64,000 nt of DNA from Candidatus Saccharicenans subterraneus (GTDB lineage: Bacteria; Acidobacteriota; Aminicenantia; Aminicenantales; Saccharicenantaceae). A program made the position numbers and the translations under genes. The notes under the pieces were generated by a model, which had not been told where the DNA came from, ran no database searches, and saw only the letters and a program-made list of their open reading frames with translations. The stretch spans positions 124,001-188,000 of the forward strand of contig QUAH01000002.1 in assembly GCA_003426165.1 (NCBI GenBank), read 5' to 3'. Numbering within the stretch: the stretch's first letter is position 1; the number at the start of each line of letters is the position of its first letter. This document shows positions 35,532 to 44,699 of this stretch, one piece after another.

Positions 35532-35856
35532 CTGCCACCTCCTGTTATTTCCAGGCATTTTTAAGACCTGAGAACCCGCTATATTTGGTACCGTCAGGGG
35601 GCTTCGGTTGTCTCGCTGCCGCCGTTATTTTAGCCGCCTCGTTATTTATACCAATTTTAGCCCCGGGATTAAACAGGATAATTAAGACACCAGGTTTCTG
35701 AAATCGGGGCAAAAAGCAGATCGGCTCACTTCCAATTGACTGTCGGCTGGTCGGGAGAATTTTAAGCATCAGACTCCTGGCCTGACAAAATTCAGAGGGC
35801 AACTGATATACCGAAATAATTGCCCCGGGCCGTTACCCTCAAACCTTAACCGGGCG

Positions 35857-35890
35857 AAAAAAGAGGGGGAAGAGCTTGCGCTCTTCCCCC
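35857..35890 (-). terminator. Intrinsic terminator after the arabinose-region TonB receptor
   Basis: The minus strand shows an 11-bp GC-rich stem (35890-35880 with 35875-35865) closed by GCAA, followed by TCTTTTTT. It lies 24 nt after the stop at 35915. The rest of the 380-bp gap before the BNR gene (35532-35856) holds nothing recognisable. Confidence 0.92.
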
Positions 35891-35914
35891 GAAAAAAACC
35901 TCTTGGAACAACGG

Positions 35915-38900
35915 TTAGAATTTGTAACGAATGGAGAACTTGAAGACCCTGGTGGCCGAAATGCTGGTAACCCGGTTGTAGTTGTAGTCCAGGCTGTAGC
36001 TTCCGCTGCTGCTGCCCTCATCATCCGGGAACCAGGTGGCAATCGGGTTCAGGCCGTAGTTGACATACTTGTTGCCAAAAAGGTTGTAGATGTCGACGAA
36101 GGCCCCGATGGTGCCGTAGGGGAGCTTGAATTCTTTCTCCAGGTGGAAGTCAACGTTGGTGAAATCCTGCTCTCTCCTGGTGCCGTTGGGCTCGAGCATC
36201 ACCCAGACCGACCAGGGCACGGCATTGTTGGCCAGGGCCCAGTCTTCGGGCGGCACGATTTCCACGCTGCGGCCCCAGGGATAGCCGACCCGGTAATTCA
36301 TGAAGAAGGAAGCGATGAAGCCGTAGGGCAGGTTGAAGGTTCCGTAGAGTTTCATCATGAAGGGCACATCGTAGCTGTCGCGGCCCGGGGTGTTGACGAA
36401 ATCGTTCGGGCTATCGCCGCAGGACTGGGAAGTGGTCTTGGAGAGGGTGACCGAACCACCCAGCGACCAGCCGTGGGTAAACCTCTTATCGAAAGCCAGT
36501 TCCAGGCCGTCGTACTTAACGAACTGCTCGGGGATGTTGGTCTTGATGTAGACCATCGATTCGTAGGGAGAGTTTTCGCTCATGAAGTAGACCGTCACCT
36601 GCTGTTCCGGGAAACTGCCGTAGGCCGGGACAATGGTGGTGAAGGGCACGTACCAGTCGGGGGCCTGGTCCAGCTTGTACCAGTAGCGGCCGGAAGCCAG
36701 GTCGTACTTGGCCCAGCCGAAAAGGTCGGTCTTCTTCTTGTGCAGGTAGGTCAGCTTAACGGCAAAGTCCTTGAACAGCTGGTGCTCTATACCGGCCGTG
36801 ATCTCGTTATGGATGGGGGCATGCAGGCCGTGGTCAACCATCTGGCTGAGGTACTGGATGTCGGGCAGCTTGAAATCGCCCAGGCTCCACCGGTATTCAT
36901 AATAGTCGGTGCCGGGAGAGTCTGGCTGTCCGTTTTCGTTGAGGTCCCACCAGTTAAACTCGTACTGGCCCATGACTGCCGGCAGCACCTCCGAGAACCA
37001 CATCACCGGAACCTGCTCCGAGTACCTGGCATAGGACAGCTTCAGGGCCGTCCGGCCGTTGCCGAACAGGTCATAGCTCAGGCCGAGCCGCGGGGACAGG
37101 CTGGTGAAGACCAGGACGTCCTTTATGCCGTCGACTTCAAAGCCGCCGTAGGGGTTGAAACCGAGGTCCTGGGCCAGGACCTGACCGATTTCGTAGGACA
37201 GGCCGGTGGTCCCGGTGGACCGGGCCTTGCCACTCCAGCCGTTGTAAGAATCAACTCTCAGGCCGAGGTTGAAGGTCAGCCGGTTCTTGATGGTGAAGTT
37301 GTCCTGGAAGTAAGCGCCGATCCGGTATTCATAGAGGTCGGTGACACTGTCGCCCTTCCCCGGACCGCAGTTGGTAAAGGACAGGCGGCCGTCGCCGTAG
37401 ATGGTCGGCTGGTCAACCCCGAAGTAGCCGCGCCAGTAGTATGGATTGCCGTTATAGTAAAACCACTCCATGGGTTGCTGCCTGGCGTAAGAATACCGGT
37501 CCCAGCCGAACTGAACTTCCACTCCGGCTCCCAGCTCGTGGTCGCCGCCCAGGACGTTATCGGCAAAATGGGTACCCCTGACCGAAGCCTGGTTGGTATG
37601 GCGGATGATGAAGCTTTCCCAGCTCTGGATGCCGTTCCAGATGTAACCGGTATAGCCATCCTGGTATCCGATTTTATCGGAGCCGTTGCGGGCCGTGATG
37701 GGATAATCCAGGTGGTTGATATTCAGCCTGAAATCGATGAAGGAACTGCTGCTGGGAATCCAGGTCAGGTTGGCAGTACCAACGTACTGGGTGGGCTTGG
37801 CGTCAAAGGTGCTGTCCTCGGTCTTGTTGGACCAGGCCTCAAACATTCTCTGGCTCTGGCTCAGCGAAAAGTAGGTGTAAAATCTCAGCTTTTTTGAAAA
37901 TTCGGTGGTCAGCTTGAGGTTGCCCCTCATGTTTTGATTGGGGACTTTATACTGGTCATATTGTGTGCCGAGGATGGTGGTCGGCCGGAAGGGAGCCCAG
38001 TTGCTGGACTTGGTGAAGGCCACGTCGGTGAAGAACCAGATCTTATCCCTGATGATCGGGCCGCCGAACATGGCCGAGGTGTCCAGGTCGTAGAGGCTAA
38101 AACTGGGCTTGCCAATCCGCATCGACTTCAGTTGCTCATCGGGGAAGAGAACCTGGGCCAGGTGCTTGTTGGTGTAGTAGGCCTGGACCTGGCCGGAGAA
38201 GTTGTTTCCGCCGGACTTGGTCACGATGTTGACGAAAGCCCCGCCGGTCGTTCCGACCTGGGCCGGGATGGCCCCGGTCATCACCTCGATTTCTTCGATG
38301 GCGTCAAACTGGGGGGTGCCGAAAGCTCCACCTGTGGTGGGACAGTTAGCGTTGATGCCATCAACTTCATAGGTGACCCCGTTCCAGTCGGTGCCGTGAA
38401 TGCTTCCCGAATAGGTGGCGATGGTACCGACGGTGGAGGGGACCAGGTTCATGACGCTGGTCAGGCTGCGGTTGAGGGGCAGCCTGGTAATTACCTCCGA
38501 GGTAACGGCCGTGGTGACCTTGGTCTTCTGGACGTCAATCTCCGGTGCCTTGGCCACAACCGTCACCTGCTCTTCGACCGCTGCCGGTTCCATTTTGACA
38601 TCCAGGGTCACGGTCAACCCTACCCTGACGATCACTTCATTCAGGGTAATGGTCTTGAACCCCTGGAGCTCGGCGGTCAGGGTGTAGTTACCCGGTGGCA
38701 CCGCCGGCAACCGGAACGTTCCGTCCTCCCGGCTGACATCGGTGGCCTTACCCATCATGCTCGGCCCGGTCAGGGTTATACTGACCCCGGGCAGGGGTGT
38801 GCCTTCCGAATCCCTGATCACCCCGCGCACCGTTCCGGTCTGGCGGGTGATCTGAGCCTGGAGGATGGAAAACGACAGCAGCAAGAAGAGAGCCAACAGG

Positions 38901-38923
38901 AACCATTGCTTTGGCTTAAACAT
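35915..38923 (-). CDS. TonB-dependent receptor of the arabinose region
   Basis: 1002 residues. AGGAGG 5 nt upstream of ATG 38923. Signal peptide (MFKPKQWFLLALFLLLSFSILQAQ), carboxypeptidase-like regulatory domain (about 28-110: TVRGVIRDSEGTPLPGVSITL), plug (about 115-230, ending in VNIVTKSGGNNFSG) and a Tyr/Trp-rich barrel closing in YKF. It resembles the receptor at 1780-4917 in plan. It heads the minus-strand half of the divergent arabinose region, so its likely cargo is arabinan oligosaccharide. Two LacI-type palindromes lie in the shared promoter region upstream. No SusD-like partner is found. Confidence 0.94.
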   Translation of the reverse strand: MFKPKQWFLLALFLLLSFSILQAQITRQTGTVRGVIRDSEGTPLPGVSITLTGPSMMGKATDVSREDGTFRLPAVPPGNYTLTAELQGFKTITLNEVIVRVGLTVTLDVKMEPAAVEEQVTVVAKAPEIDVQKTKVTTAVTSEVITRLPLNRSLTSVMNLVPSTVGTIATYSGSIHGTDWNGVTYEVDGINANCPTTGGAFGTPQFDAIEEIEVMTGAIPAQVGTTGGAFVNIVTKSGGNNFSGQVQAYYTNKHLAQVLFPDEQLKSMRIGKPSFSLYDLDTSAMFGGPIIRDKIWFFTDVAFTKSSNWAPFRPTTILGTQYDQYKVPNQNMRGNLKLTTEFSKKLRFYTYFSLSQSQRMFEAWSNKTEDSTFDAKPTQYVGTANLTWIPSSSSFIDFRLNINHLDYPITARNGSDKIGYQDGYTGYIWNGIQSWESFIIRHTNQASVRGTHFADNVLGGDHELGAGVEVQFGWDRYSYARQQPMEWFYYNGNPYYWRGYFGVDQPTIYGDGRLSFTNCGPGKGDSVTDLYEYRIGAYFQDNFTIKNRLTFNLGLRVDSYNGWSGKARSTGTTGLSYEIGQVLAQDLGFNPYGGFEVDGIKDVLVFTSLSPRLGLSYDLFGNGRTALKLSYARYSEQVPVMWFSEVLPAVMGQYEFNWWDLNENGQPDSPGTDYYEYRWSLGDFKLPDIQYLSQMVDHGLHAPIHNEITAGIEHQLFKDFAVKLTYLHKKKTDLFGWAKYDLASGRYWYKLDQAPDWYVPFTTIVPAYGSFPEQQVTVYFMSENSPYESMVYIKTNIPEQFVKYDGLELAFDKRFTHGWSLGGSVTLSKTTSQSCGDSPNDFVNTPGRDSYDVPFMMKLYGTFNLPYGFIASFFMNYRVGYPWGRSVEIVPPEDWALANNAVPWSVWVMLEPNGTRREQDFTNVDFHLEKEFKLPYGTIGAFVDIYNLFGNKYVNYGLNPIATWFPDDEGSSSGSYSLDYNYNRVTSISATRVFKFSIRYKF

Positions 38924-39102
38924 CAGATCCTCCTATTAATTTTTTTTGTTTTTATATTGATGGCCGGTCCGAAATCGACAGCAGGCAGAGCCTTGGCTGC
39001 CCGCCCCGGGCGGGCCCCAGCAAGATTGCCGGGTCCGGTTGCCGCCGCCGACCATCTCCGGGCCATTTACTTCTGTGCAGGCCATCTTTCTATTGCCTTG
39101 GC

Positions 39103-39114
39103 GTTAACGTTAAC
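39103..39114. promoter_or_regulatory. LacI-type operator O1 (GTTAACGTTAAC)
   Basis: A perfect 12-bp palindrome with the central CG typical of LacI-family sites, 180 bp upstream of the receptor start. A weak minus-strand promoter (TTGAAT at 39120-39115, GGCAAT at 39097-39092, spacer 17) would have the palindrome between its hexamers. Its centre is 42 bp from that of O2. Together O1 and O2 make this 386-bp divergent gap (38924-39309) the regulatory heart of the region. Confidence 0.6.
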
Positions 39115-39144
39115 ATTCAAGCGCAAAATAAAATTAAATTAAAT

Positions 39145-39156
39145 GTTAACGTTAAC
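39145..39156. promoter_or_regulatory. LacI-type operator O2 (GTTAACGTTAAC)
   Basis: A second perfect copy of the O1 palindrome. Its flanks are related to those of O1 in inverted order (ATT on opposite sides). It overlaps the -35 hexamer of the plus-strand promoter reading toward araB, so binding there would block transcription. Confidence 0.65.
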
Positions 39157-39174
39157 ACAAAAATTTTATATAAT
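39146..39174 (+). promoter_or_regulatory. Promoter of the araB-araD-isomerase genes
   Basis: TTAACG (39146-39151, 4/6 to TTGACA) and a perfect TATAAT (39169-39174) with a 17-bp spacer. The -35 lies inside operator O2. Transcription would begin near 39181, about 130 nt before araB. Confidence 0.6.
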
Positions 39175-39309
39175 GAAACGGAAAGCGATGTCAAGGACTT
39201 TGTTGCTCACAAAAAATGCCTGCGGAGCCAGGCCGGCCGGCACAAAAATTTCACTTTCTAAAAAGCAGGGGCCTGAATTAAAATTGAAATCAATGAGGAG
39301 GCGCGAAAG

Positions 39310-41052
39310 ATGAGGTCAAAAACCAGAGCTTACAGCCTGGGTCTGGATTTCGGCACCAACTCGGTCAGGGCCCTGGTGGTGGACGTGGCCAGCGGCCAGG
39401 AAATCAGCACGGCCGTGGTCAACTATCCTTCGGGCCAGGCCGGGATATTGCTCGACCCCAAGGACCCCAACCTGGCCAGGCAGAACCCGGCCGATTACCT
39501 GGAATCGATGGTCAAAGTTGTTCGCCAGGTCCTGAGCCGGGCCAGGAAGGCTAAAAAAGATTTTTCCCCGGAGCGGGTGATCGGAATCGGCGTTGATACC
39601 ACCGGTTCCACTCCCCTTCCGGTTGATAAGAACGGTTTGCCCCTGGCCTTTCATCCGGAATTCAAAAATAATCTCAACGCCCAGGCCTGGTTGTGGAAGG
39701 ACCACACCGCTTTTGCCGAAGCCCAGGAAATAACCGCCCTGGCCGCCAGGGAACACCCGGAATACCTGGCCAAGTGCGGGGGCGTTTATTCCTCGGAGTG
39801 GTTCTTCAGCAAGATCCTTCACTGCCTGCGGGTGGCCCCCGAAGTCTTCGAGGCCGCCCACACCTGGGTGGAATGCGCCGACTTTATACCGGCCATCATC
39901 ACCGGCACACTGGCTCCGTCGAAGATGAAGAGAAGCCGCTGCGCCGCCGGTCACAAGGCCATGTTCAACGCCGGCTGGGGCGGACTGCCGGCCAAAGATT
40001 TTCTGAGCAAACTGGACCCCCGCCTTGGAGAGTTGCGGGACAGGCTATACGATGAAACCCACACTTCCGACCGGGCCGCTGGCTTTCTGACCAGGTCCTG
40101 GGCCAGGATGCTCGGCCTCAAGCCGGGCATCCCGGTGGCGGTTGGAGCTTTTGACGCTCACCTGGGTGCGGTCGGGGCCGGCGTGGCTCCCGGAAAATTC
40201 GTCAAGATAATCGGGACCAGCACCTGCGACATCTGCGTCTGGCCGAACGACCGGCCCCTGGCTGATATTCCCGGCCTGTGCGGGATCGTGGACGGCTCGG
40301 TCCTGCCCGGGTACTTCGGACTGGAAGCCGGGCAATCGGCCGTGGGCGATATCTTCAACTGGTTCGTGAATTACATTCAGCCCGGCGGCCCGAAGAAAGG
40401 CAGCCACGAGGAGCTGACCAGGAAGGCGGCTTCCCTTCTTCCGGGAGAATCCGGTCTGTTGGCCCTCGACTGGAACAACGGCAACCGCACCATCCTGGTG
40501 GACCAGAGGCTGACCGGCCTGCTCCTGGGACAAACCCTTCACACCAGGCCGGAGGAAATTTACCTGGCCCTCATCGAGGGCACGGCCTTCGGAGCCCTGA
40601 CCATCATCAAGCGCTTCCAGGAATACGGGGTGGAAATAAACGAAGTCATCAACTGCGGCGGAATAGCCGAGAAGAACCCGCTGGTAATGCAAATCTATGC
40701 CGATGTCTTCGGCCTGGAAATGAAGGTGGCCCGTTCTTCCCAGACCTGTGCCCTGGGCGCGGCCATGGCCGGGGCGGTGGTGGCCGGCCGGGACGCCGGC
40801 GGTTATGACCGGTTTGAAGAAGCCCAGGCCGCCATGTGCGGGGTGAAACCGCAGAGTTTTAAGCCCAGGCCGGAATACCACGAGGTTTACCGGGAATTAT
40901 ACCGGCTCTACCGGGAGCTCCACGATGCCTTCGGCACCAGGGCCTGGAACGGCAACCTTCACCACCTGATGAAGGACCTGCTGGAGATTCGTGACCGCCA
41001 GCTGGAAAAGGCCAGGCAGGCAGCCAAAACAAGGGCGCGGAAGAAAAAATAA
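39310..41052 (+). CDS. araB: Ribulokinase
   Basis: 580 residues of the FGGY sugar-kinase family. It phosphorylates L-ribulose to L-ribulose 5-phosphate, the second step of arabinose use. The N-terminal ATPase motif is LGLDFGTNSVRALVVD; further motifs are GVDTTGSTPLPVD, VGAFDAHLGAVGAG, IIGTSTCDI and VINCGGIAEKNPLVMQIYADV. The length (usual 550-570) and the KxxxxAxxDxT-like order match AraB better than XylB or GlpK. The lysine-rich tail (ARQAAKTRARKKK) is a small extension. GAGGAGG precedes ATG 39310. First gene of the plus-strand arabinose operon. Confidence 0.95.
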   Translation: MRSKTRAYSLGLDFGTNSVRALVVDVASGQEISTAVVNYPSGQAGILLDPKDPNLARQNPADYLESMVKVVRQVLSRARKAKKDFSPERVIGIGVDTTGSTPLPVDKNGLPLAFHPEFKNNLNAQAWLWKDHTAFAEAQEITALAAREHPEYLAKCGGVYSSEWFFSKILHCLRVAPEVFEAAHTWVECADFIPAIITGTLAPSKMKRSRCAAGHKAMFNAGWGGLPAKDFLSKLDPRLGELRDRLYDETHTSDRAAGFLTRSWARMLGLKPGIPVAVGAFDAHLGAVGAGVAPGKFVKIIGTSTCDICVWPNDRPLADIPGLCGIVDGSVLPGYFGLEAGQSAVGDIFNWFVNYIQPGGPKKGSHEELTRKAASLLPGESGLLALDWNNGNRTILVDQRLTGLLLGQTLHTRPEEIYLALIEGTAFGALTIIKRFQEYGVEINEVINCGGIAEKNPLVMQIYADVFGLEMKVARSSQTCALGAAMAGAVVAGRDAGGYDRFEEAQAAMCGVKPQSFKPRPEYHEVYRELYRLYRELHDAFGTRAWNGNLHHLMKDLLEIRDRQLEKARQAAKTRARKKK

Positions 41053-41226
41053 GAATCAACTATTGAGGAGAAAAAAACAATCGGCCCAAATGAAAAACTG
41101 GCGAACCGGAGAAGAAAGAGCAGGAGAAAAGAGCACAGGGGAGCCTGCAGAAAGAAATTTAACAAGCCACGGGCCTGATTGTGTGAACATAAATATATAA
41201 ATAAGGAATGACAAAGGAAAATTGAG

Positions 41227-41925
41227 ATGTATGAAGATCTCAAACAACGGGTTTTCGAAGCCAACCTGAAACTGGTCGAATACGGGCTGGTCATCCTGAC
41301 CTTTGGCAATGTCAGCGAGGTCGACCGGGAAAAAGGGGTGATGGCCATCAAGCCCAGCGGGGTGGCCTACGACCGGATGAAGCCGGAAGACATGGTGGTC
41401 CTGGACCTGAGCGGGAAACAGGTGGAGGGAAGACTCCAACCATCTTCCGACACGCCAACCCATCTTGTCCTCTACACTTCTTTTCCGGCCATCGGGGGCA
41501 TAGCCCATGCCCACAGCGAATACGCCACCGCCTTTGCCCAGGCCGGCGAGGAAATCCCCTGCTACGGCACCACCCAGGCCGATTTCTTCCCGGGACACGT
41601 GCCATCCACCCGGGAACTGAAAGAAGAGGAAGTCCTTAACGATTACGAACAGAACACCGGAAAAGTGATCGTGGAAAGATTTAAACACCTTGACCCCACC
41701 CATTACCCGGCCTGCCTGGTTACCGGGCATGGTCCCTTCGCCTGGGGCCAATCGGCCAGGGAAGCGGTCGACCATCTCCTGGCCCTGGAAAGAATTGCCA
41801 AGATGGCCCTCCTGACCCGGTTGGTCCAGCCCGGGGTCAAGGACCTGCCGGAATACCTGATCAAAAAACACTTCGAGCGAAAACACGGCCCCAAAGCCTA
41901 TTACGGACAGAGAAAGGAGAAATAA
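41227..41925 (+). CDS. araD: L-ribulose-5-phosphate 4-epimerase
   Basis: 232 residues of the class II aldolase family. It converts L-ribulose 5-phosphate to D-xylulose 5-phosphate, which enters the pentose phosphate pathway. Zinc-ligand histidines are in AHAHSEYATAFA, with the third in the conserved VTGHGPFAWG segment. TFGNVSEVDRE and KPSGVAYDRMKPEDMVVLDL are family signatures. AAGGA lies 9 nt before ATG 41227. It is 174 bp after araB; this gap holds no other gene, only an A-rich stretch. It ends 1 nt before the isomerase gene. Confidence 0.95.
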   Translation: MYEDLKQRVFEANLKLVEYGLVILTFGNVSEVDREKGVMAIKPSGVAYDRMKPEDMVVLDLSGKQVEGRLQPSSDTPTHLVLYTSFPAIGGIAHAHSEYATAFAQAGEEIPCYGTTQADFFPGHVPSTRELKEEEVLNDYEQNTGKVIVERFKHLDPTHYPACLVTGHGPFAWGQSAREAVDHLLALERIAKMALLTRLVQPGVKDLPEYLIKKHFERKHGPKAYYGQRKEK

Positions 41926-41926
41926 G

Positions 41927-43414
41927 ATGGAAGGCCTCAAGAATATCCCTGAAGTAAAAATCGGGTTGATAGCCGTCAGCCGGGACTGTTTCCCGGTCGA
42001 GCTATCCCGCAAGAGGAGAATAGCCCTGGCTGCCGAGTGTCGGAAACTCGGGCTTCCGGTGACCGAGCTGGAAACCATAATCGAAAATGAAAATGACGTC
42101 CTGAAGGCCGGACAGGAAATCAAAGAAAAAAGCATCAATGCCCTGGTAATCTTCCTGGGAAATTTCGGGCCGGAAGGGCCGACCACCATCCTGGCCCAGC
42201 GCTTTGCCGGACCGGTGATGCTGGCCGCGGCGGCCGAGGAAACCGCGGCCGACCTTTACGACGGGCGCGGGGATGCCTACTGCGGCCTGCTCAATTCTTC
42301 CTACAACGTCGGCCTGCGCCAGCTCAAGGTTCACATTCCCGAGTACCCGGTGGGCACGGCCGCTGAAGTGGCCCGGATGATTGAAGAATTCGTCCCGGTG
42401 GCCAGGACCTGGCTCGGGCTGAAGAACCTGAAGATATTCGGTTTCGGACCGAGGCCCCAGGACTTTTATGCCTGCAACGCCCCCATCAAGCCACTCTTCG
42501 ACCTGGGCGTGGAGGTGATGGAAAATTCGGAGCTTGACCTCTATGACCTTTTCCTGAAGGCCGCCGGTTCTCCCGAGATCAAGGCCGTGGCTTCTGACAT
42601 GGCCAGGGAGCTGGGCGCGGGCAACAGCTACCCGGAGCTTCTGGAGAAGCTGGCCCAGTACGAAGTGGCCCTGCTCCAGTTCATGGAGAAAAACCTGGGT
42701 GCCTCCAAATACGGCACCTTCGCCAACAAGTGCTGGCCGGCCTTTGAAAGCTATTTTGGCTTTGTTCCCTGCTACGTCAACTCCAGGCTGGCCACCCGGG
42801 GAATTCCGGTGGCCTGCGAGGTGGACATCTACGGCGCCCTCAGCGAATACCTGCTGACCTGCGCCACCGAGCTTCCGGCCACCCTGCTTGATATCAACAA
42901 CACCGTGCCGGCCGATATGTACGAAAAAAACAAAAAGAAGGTTGGCGATTACAAGCAGACCGACCTTTTCATGGGCTTTCACTGCGGAAACACCGCTTCC
43001 TGCTGCCTGCTGGGCCCGGCCTTAAAGTATCAACTGATCATGCACCGGCTGATGGAACCTGGAAAAGAGCCGGAGATAACCCGCGGCACCCTGGAAGGCA
43101 GGATAAAACCCGGCCAGGTAACCATATTTCGACTCCAGGGAACGGCCGACTCCCGGCTCCGGTCGTACCTGGCCCAGGGCGAGGTGCTGGACATTGAGCC
43201 CCAGTCTTTCGGCAGCATCGGCGTGTTCGGCATCAGGGAAATGGGCCGCTTTTACCGCCACGTGTTGATAGAAAAGAGATTCCCGCACCATACGGCCGTG
43301 GGTTTCAGGGCAGCCGGCAAGACACTATTTGCCCTGCTGCGGATGCTGGGCCTCGAGGAAATCTATTATAATCAGCCGATTACCTTGCCCTACCCCACCG
43401 AAAATCCCTTCTGA
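41927..43414 (+). CDS. Fucose/arabinose isomerase-family protein, probable L-arabinose isomerase substitute
   Basis: 495 residues with the alpha/beta fold of the L-fucose isomerase-like family (COG2407-type), not classical AraA. Visible features: N-terminal Rossmann-like domains (IGLIAVSRDCFPVELSRKRR, then LVIFLGNFGPEGPTTIL), CDIYGALSEY-type sequence (CEVDIYGALSEYLLTCAT), and a C-terminal cluster TDLFMGFHCGNTASC, with Glu, Asp and His available as metal ligands. It follows araD by 1 nt with AAGGAGAAATAAG as its ribosome-binding site. In this operon the aldose-ketose isomerase step (arabinose to ribulose) is otherwise missing, so it is the natural candidate. Function by context, family by sequence. 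Confidence 0.8.
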   Translation: MEGLKNIPEVKIGLIAVSRDCFPVELSRKRRIALAAECRKLGLPVTELETIIENENDVLKAGQEIKEKSINALVIFLGNFGPEGPTTILAQRFAGPVMLAAAAEETAADLYDGRGDAYCGLLNSSYNVGLRQLKVHIPEYPVGTAAEVARMIEEFVPVARTWLGLKNLKIFGFGPRPQDFYACNAPIKPLFDLGVEVMENSELDLYDLFLKAAGSPEIKAVASDMARELGAGNSYPELLEKLAQYEVALLQFMEKNLGASKYGTFANKCWPAFESYFGFVPCYVNSRLATRGIPVACEVDIYGALSEYLLTCATELPATLLDINNTVPADMYEKNKKKVGDYKQTDLFMGFHCGNTASCCLLGPALKYQLIMHRLMEPGKEPEITRGTLEGRIKPGQVTIFRLQGTADSRLRSYLAQGEVLDIEPQSFGSIGVFGIREMGRFYRHVLIEKRFPHHTAVGFRAAGKTLFALLRMLGLEEIYYNQPITLPYPTENPF

Positions 43415-43416
43415 AC

Positions 43417-43444
43417 AGGGGACACCTTACAGTGTCCCCTTTTT
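43417..43444 (+). terminator. Operon terminator, variant copy of the GGGGACAC hairpin repeat
   Basis: Starts 2 nt after the isomerase stop. Arms AGGGGACAC (43417-43425) and GTGTCCCCT (43432-43440) enclose CTTACA, and the tail is TTTT (43441-43444). Its stem matches the two perfect copies at 43491 and 44700, apart from the A/C loop-flanking position, so this hairpin type has apparently been used as a terminator. Confidence 0.85.
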
Positions 43445-43490
43445 GCCCATACCGGCACCTTTTTTTAAGGGGAAGACTAATGAAAAAAAC

Positions 43491-43512
43491 GGGGACACCT
43501 TACGGTGTCCCC
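43491..43512. repeat. Hairpin repeat copy 1 (GGGGACACC / GGTGTCCCC)
   Basis: Nine-bp perfect inverted arms around TTAC, followed by TTTT. Identical, base for base, to the copy at 44700-44721. It lies about 50 bp downstream of the variant copy at 43417. The two identical copies bracket the phospholipase C-like gene. Confidence 0.85.
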
Positions 43513-43664
43513 TTTTAGTCCCCTTCCCGCCATTTTTCCTCCTCTCCCTTGCCCAGCCCTGTCCTGATAAAAAGTTTAACTTGACATCGAAAGTTCAGGG
43601 GAATAAATATAATAAGTAAGCGGGGTAAAAGAAACCACGCCCCTTTAGCGAAGGAGGCTAAACC

Positions 43665-44678
43665 ATGAAAAAATCAGCTTGCCTACTGGTTTTCCTCGGT
43701 CTTTTGCTGGCCGTTATCTTGAGTCCAGCAACTGCCTGGGAAAGGGGCACTCATGCCTTTATCGCCGACAAGTTGAAAAAGGCCAATGGCCCTTACAACA
43801 TTGAGGAAATGTACGGAGCCATGGCCCCGGACGCTTTCAATTACCTGTTCACCGCTCCCTCCATCCTCTACCGCGATTACCTTTACGACCAGACCCACCA
43901 TTACTTTCTCAAGGTCCAGCACGCAGTCAAATACGGTTATGAAAAAGCCAGCTCCTACGGCTTCATCAGCCACAATAACCTCTGGGGCGCAGATTCCACG
44001 GCCCATAACGCCTCTCTGACCCTTATGCCGGATGAAGGCTACGTCATCACCAAGGCCAAGATGCTTGACGAATACCTGAAGAGCGTCTCAACCGATTATT
44101 ACAACCTCTTCAAGGATTACCCGGCCGTGGCCCTGGAAGTCTGCCACAATATAATCGAAGCCGCCGGCGACATTGTCCTGGTTCGCTACGACCATTCCCT
44201 GGGAGCCAAGGTCATGCAGATTGCTGCCCGTCCCAAAACCAACATGCAAAACCTGATGGCCAGAGCCTATGCCCAGGGGCTGTCTGATTTCTCCCAGACG
44301 ACAGCCGCACCCCTGACCCTGACCGAAGCCGAGCAATTCATCCGGGCCACCGAGAATGAATTCCGGACTTCCTGCATAGCCTACGGCTGGCTCCTGCAGC
44401 AGGACGAAGCCACCATCCTGGAAAATGTCATCGCCCAGTTCAAGCAGCTGGCCACCGCCTATTTCACCGCGCTCGGACTGCCGGTCCCAGATGAGGCCCT
44501 GCTGACCGCTCTCCTCCAGGGTGCCTTCCAGGCGGCCATCGGGCTCATAGAAAATGATTATATGCCGGAGATTATGGCCACCATAGAGATGCTGAAGAAG
44601 GGCATGGTCAAGGAAGTCAAGCCCAACGTCATGGCCACCCGGCCGACCGCCGCCCTGATCAAGGCCAAGTTACACTGA
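43665..44678 (+). CDS. Zinc-dependent phospholipase C / S1-P1 nuclease-like secreted protein
   Basis: 337 residues. Signal peptide predicted to be cleaved after TA, leaving Trp25 as the mature N-terminus (AWERGTH). In this zinc-phosphoesterase family the N-terminal Trp binds zinc and a His five residues later follows, as here (W25, H30). Further candidate ligands follow in order: D56, H78/H79 (DQTHHYF), H103, D110, H114 (SHNNLWGADSTAHN), H161 and E165 (VCHNIIEAAGD). The last pair has the i,i+4 spacing seen in the family. It would hydrolyse phospholipids or nucleic acids outside the cytoplasm; which one cannot be told. GGAGG precedes the ATG by 8 nt. Confidence 0.65.
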   Translation: MKKSACLLVFLGLLLAVILSPATAWERGTHAFIADKLKKANGPYNIEEMYGAMAPDAFNYLFTAPSILYRDYLYDQTHHYFLKVQHAVKYGYEKASSYGFISHNNLWGADSTAHNASLTLMPDEGYVITKAKMLDEYLKSVSTDYYNLFKDYPAVALEVCHNIIEAAGDIVLVRYDHSLGAKVMQIAARPKTNMQNLMARAYAQGLSDFSQTTAAPLTLTEAEQFIRATENEFRTSCIAYGWLLQQDEATILENVIAQFKQLATAYFTALGLPVPDEALLTALLQGAFQAAIGLIENDYMPEIMATIEMLKKGMVKEVKPNVMATRPTAALIKAKLH

Positions 44679-44699
44679 TAATAAAAAGGGGAATAAAAA

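Noticed and set aside
40991-41200. Short frame between araB and araD
   Set aside because: It overlaps the araB end out of frame; its downstream part is A-rich and without a ribosome-binding site.
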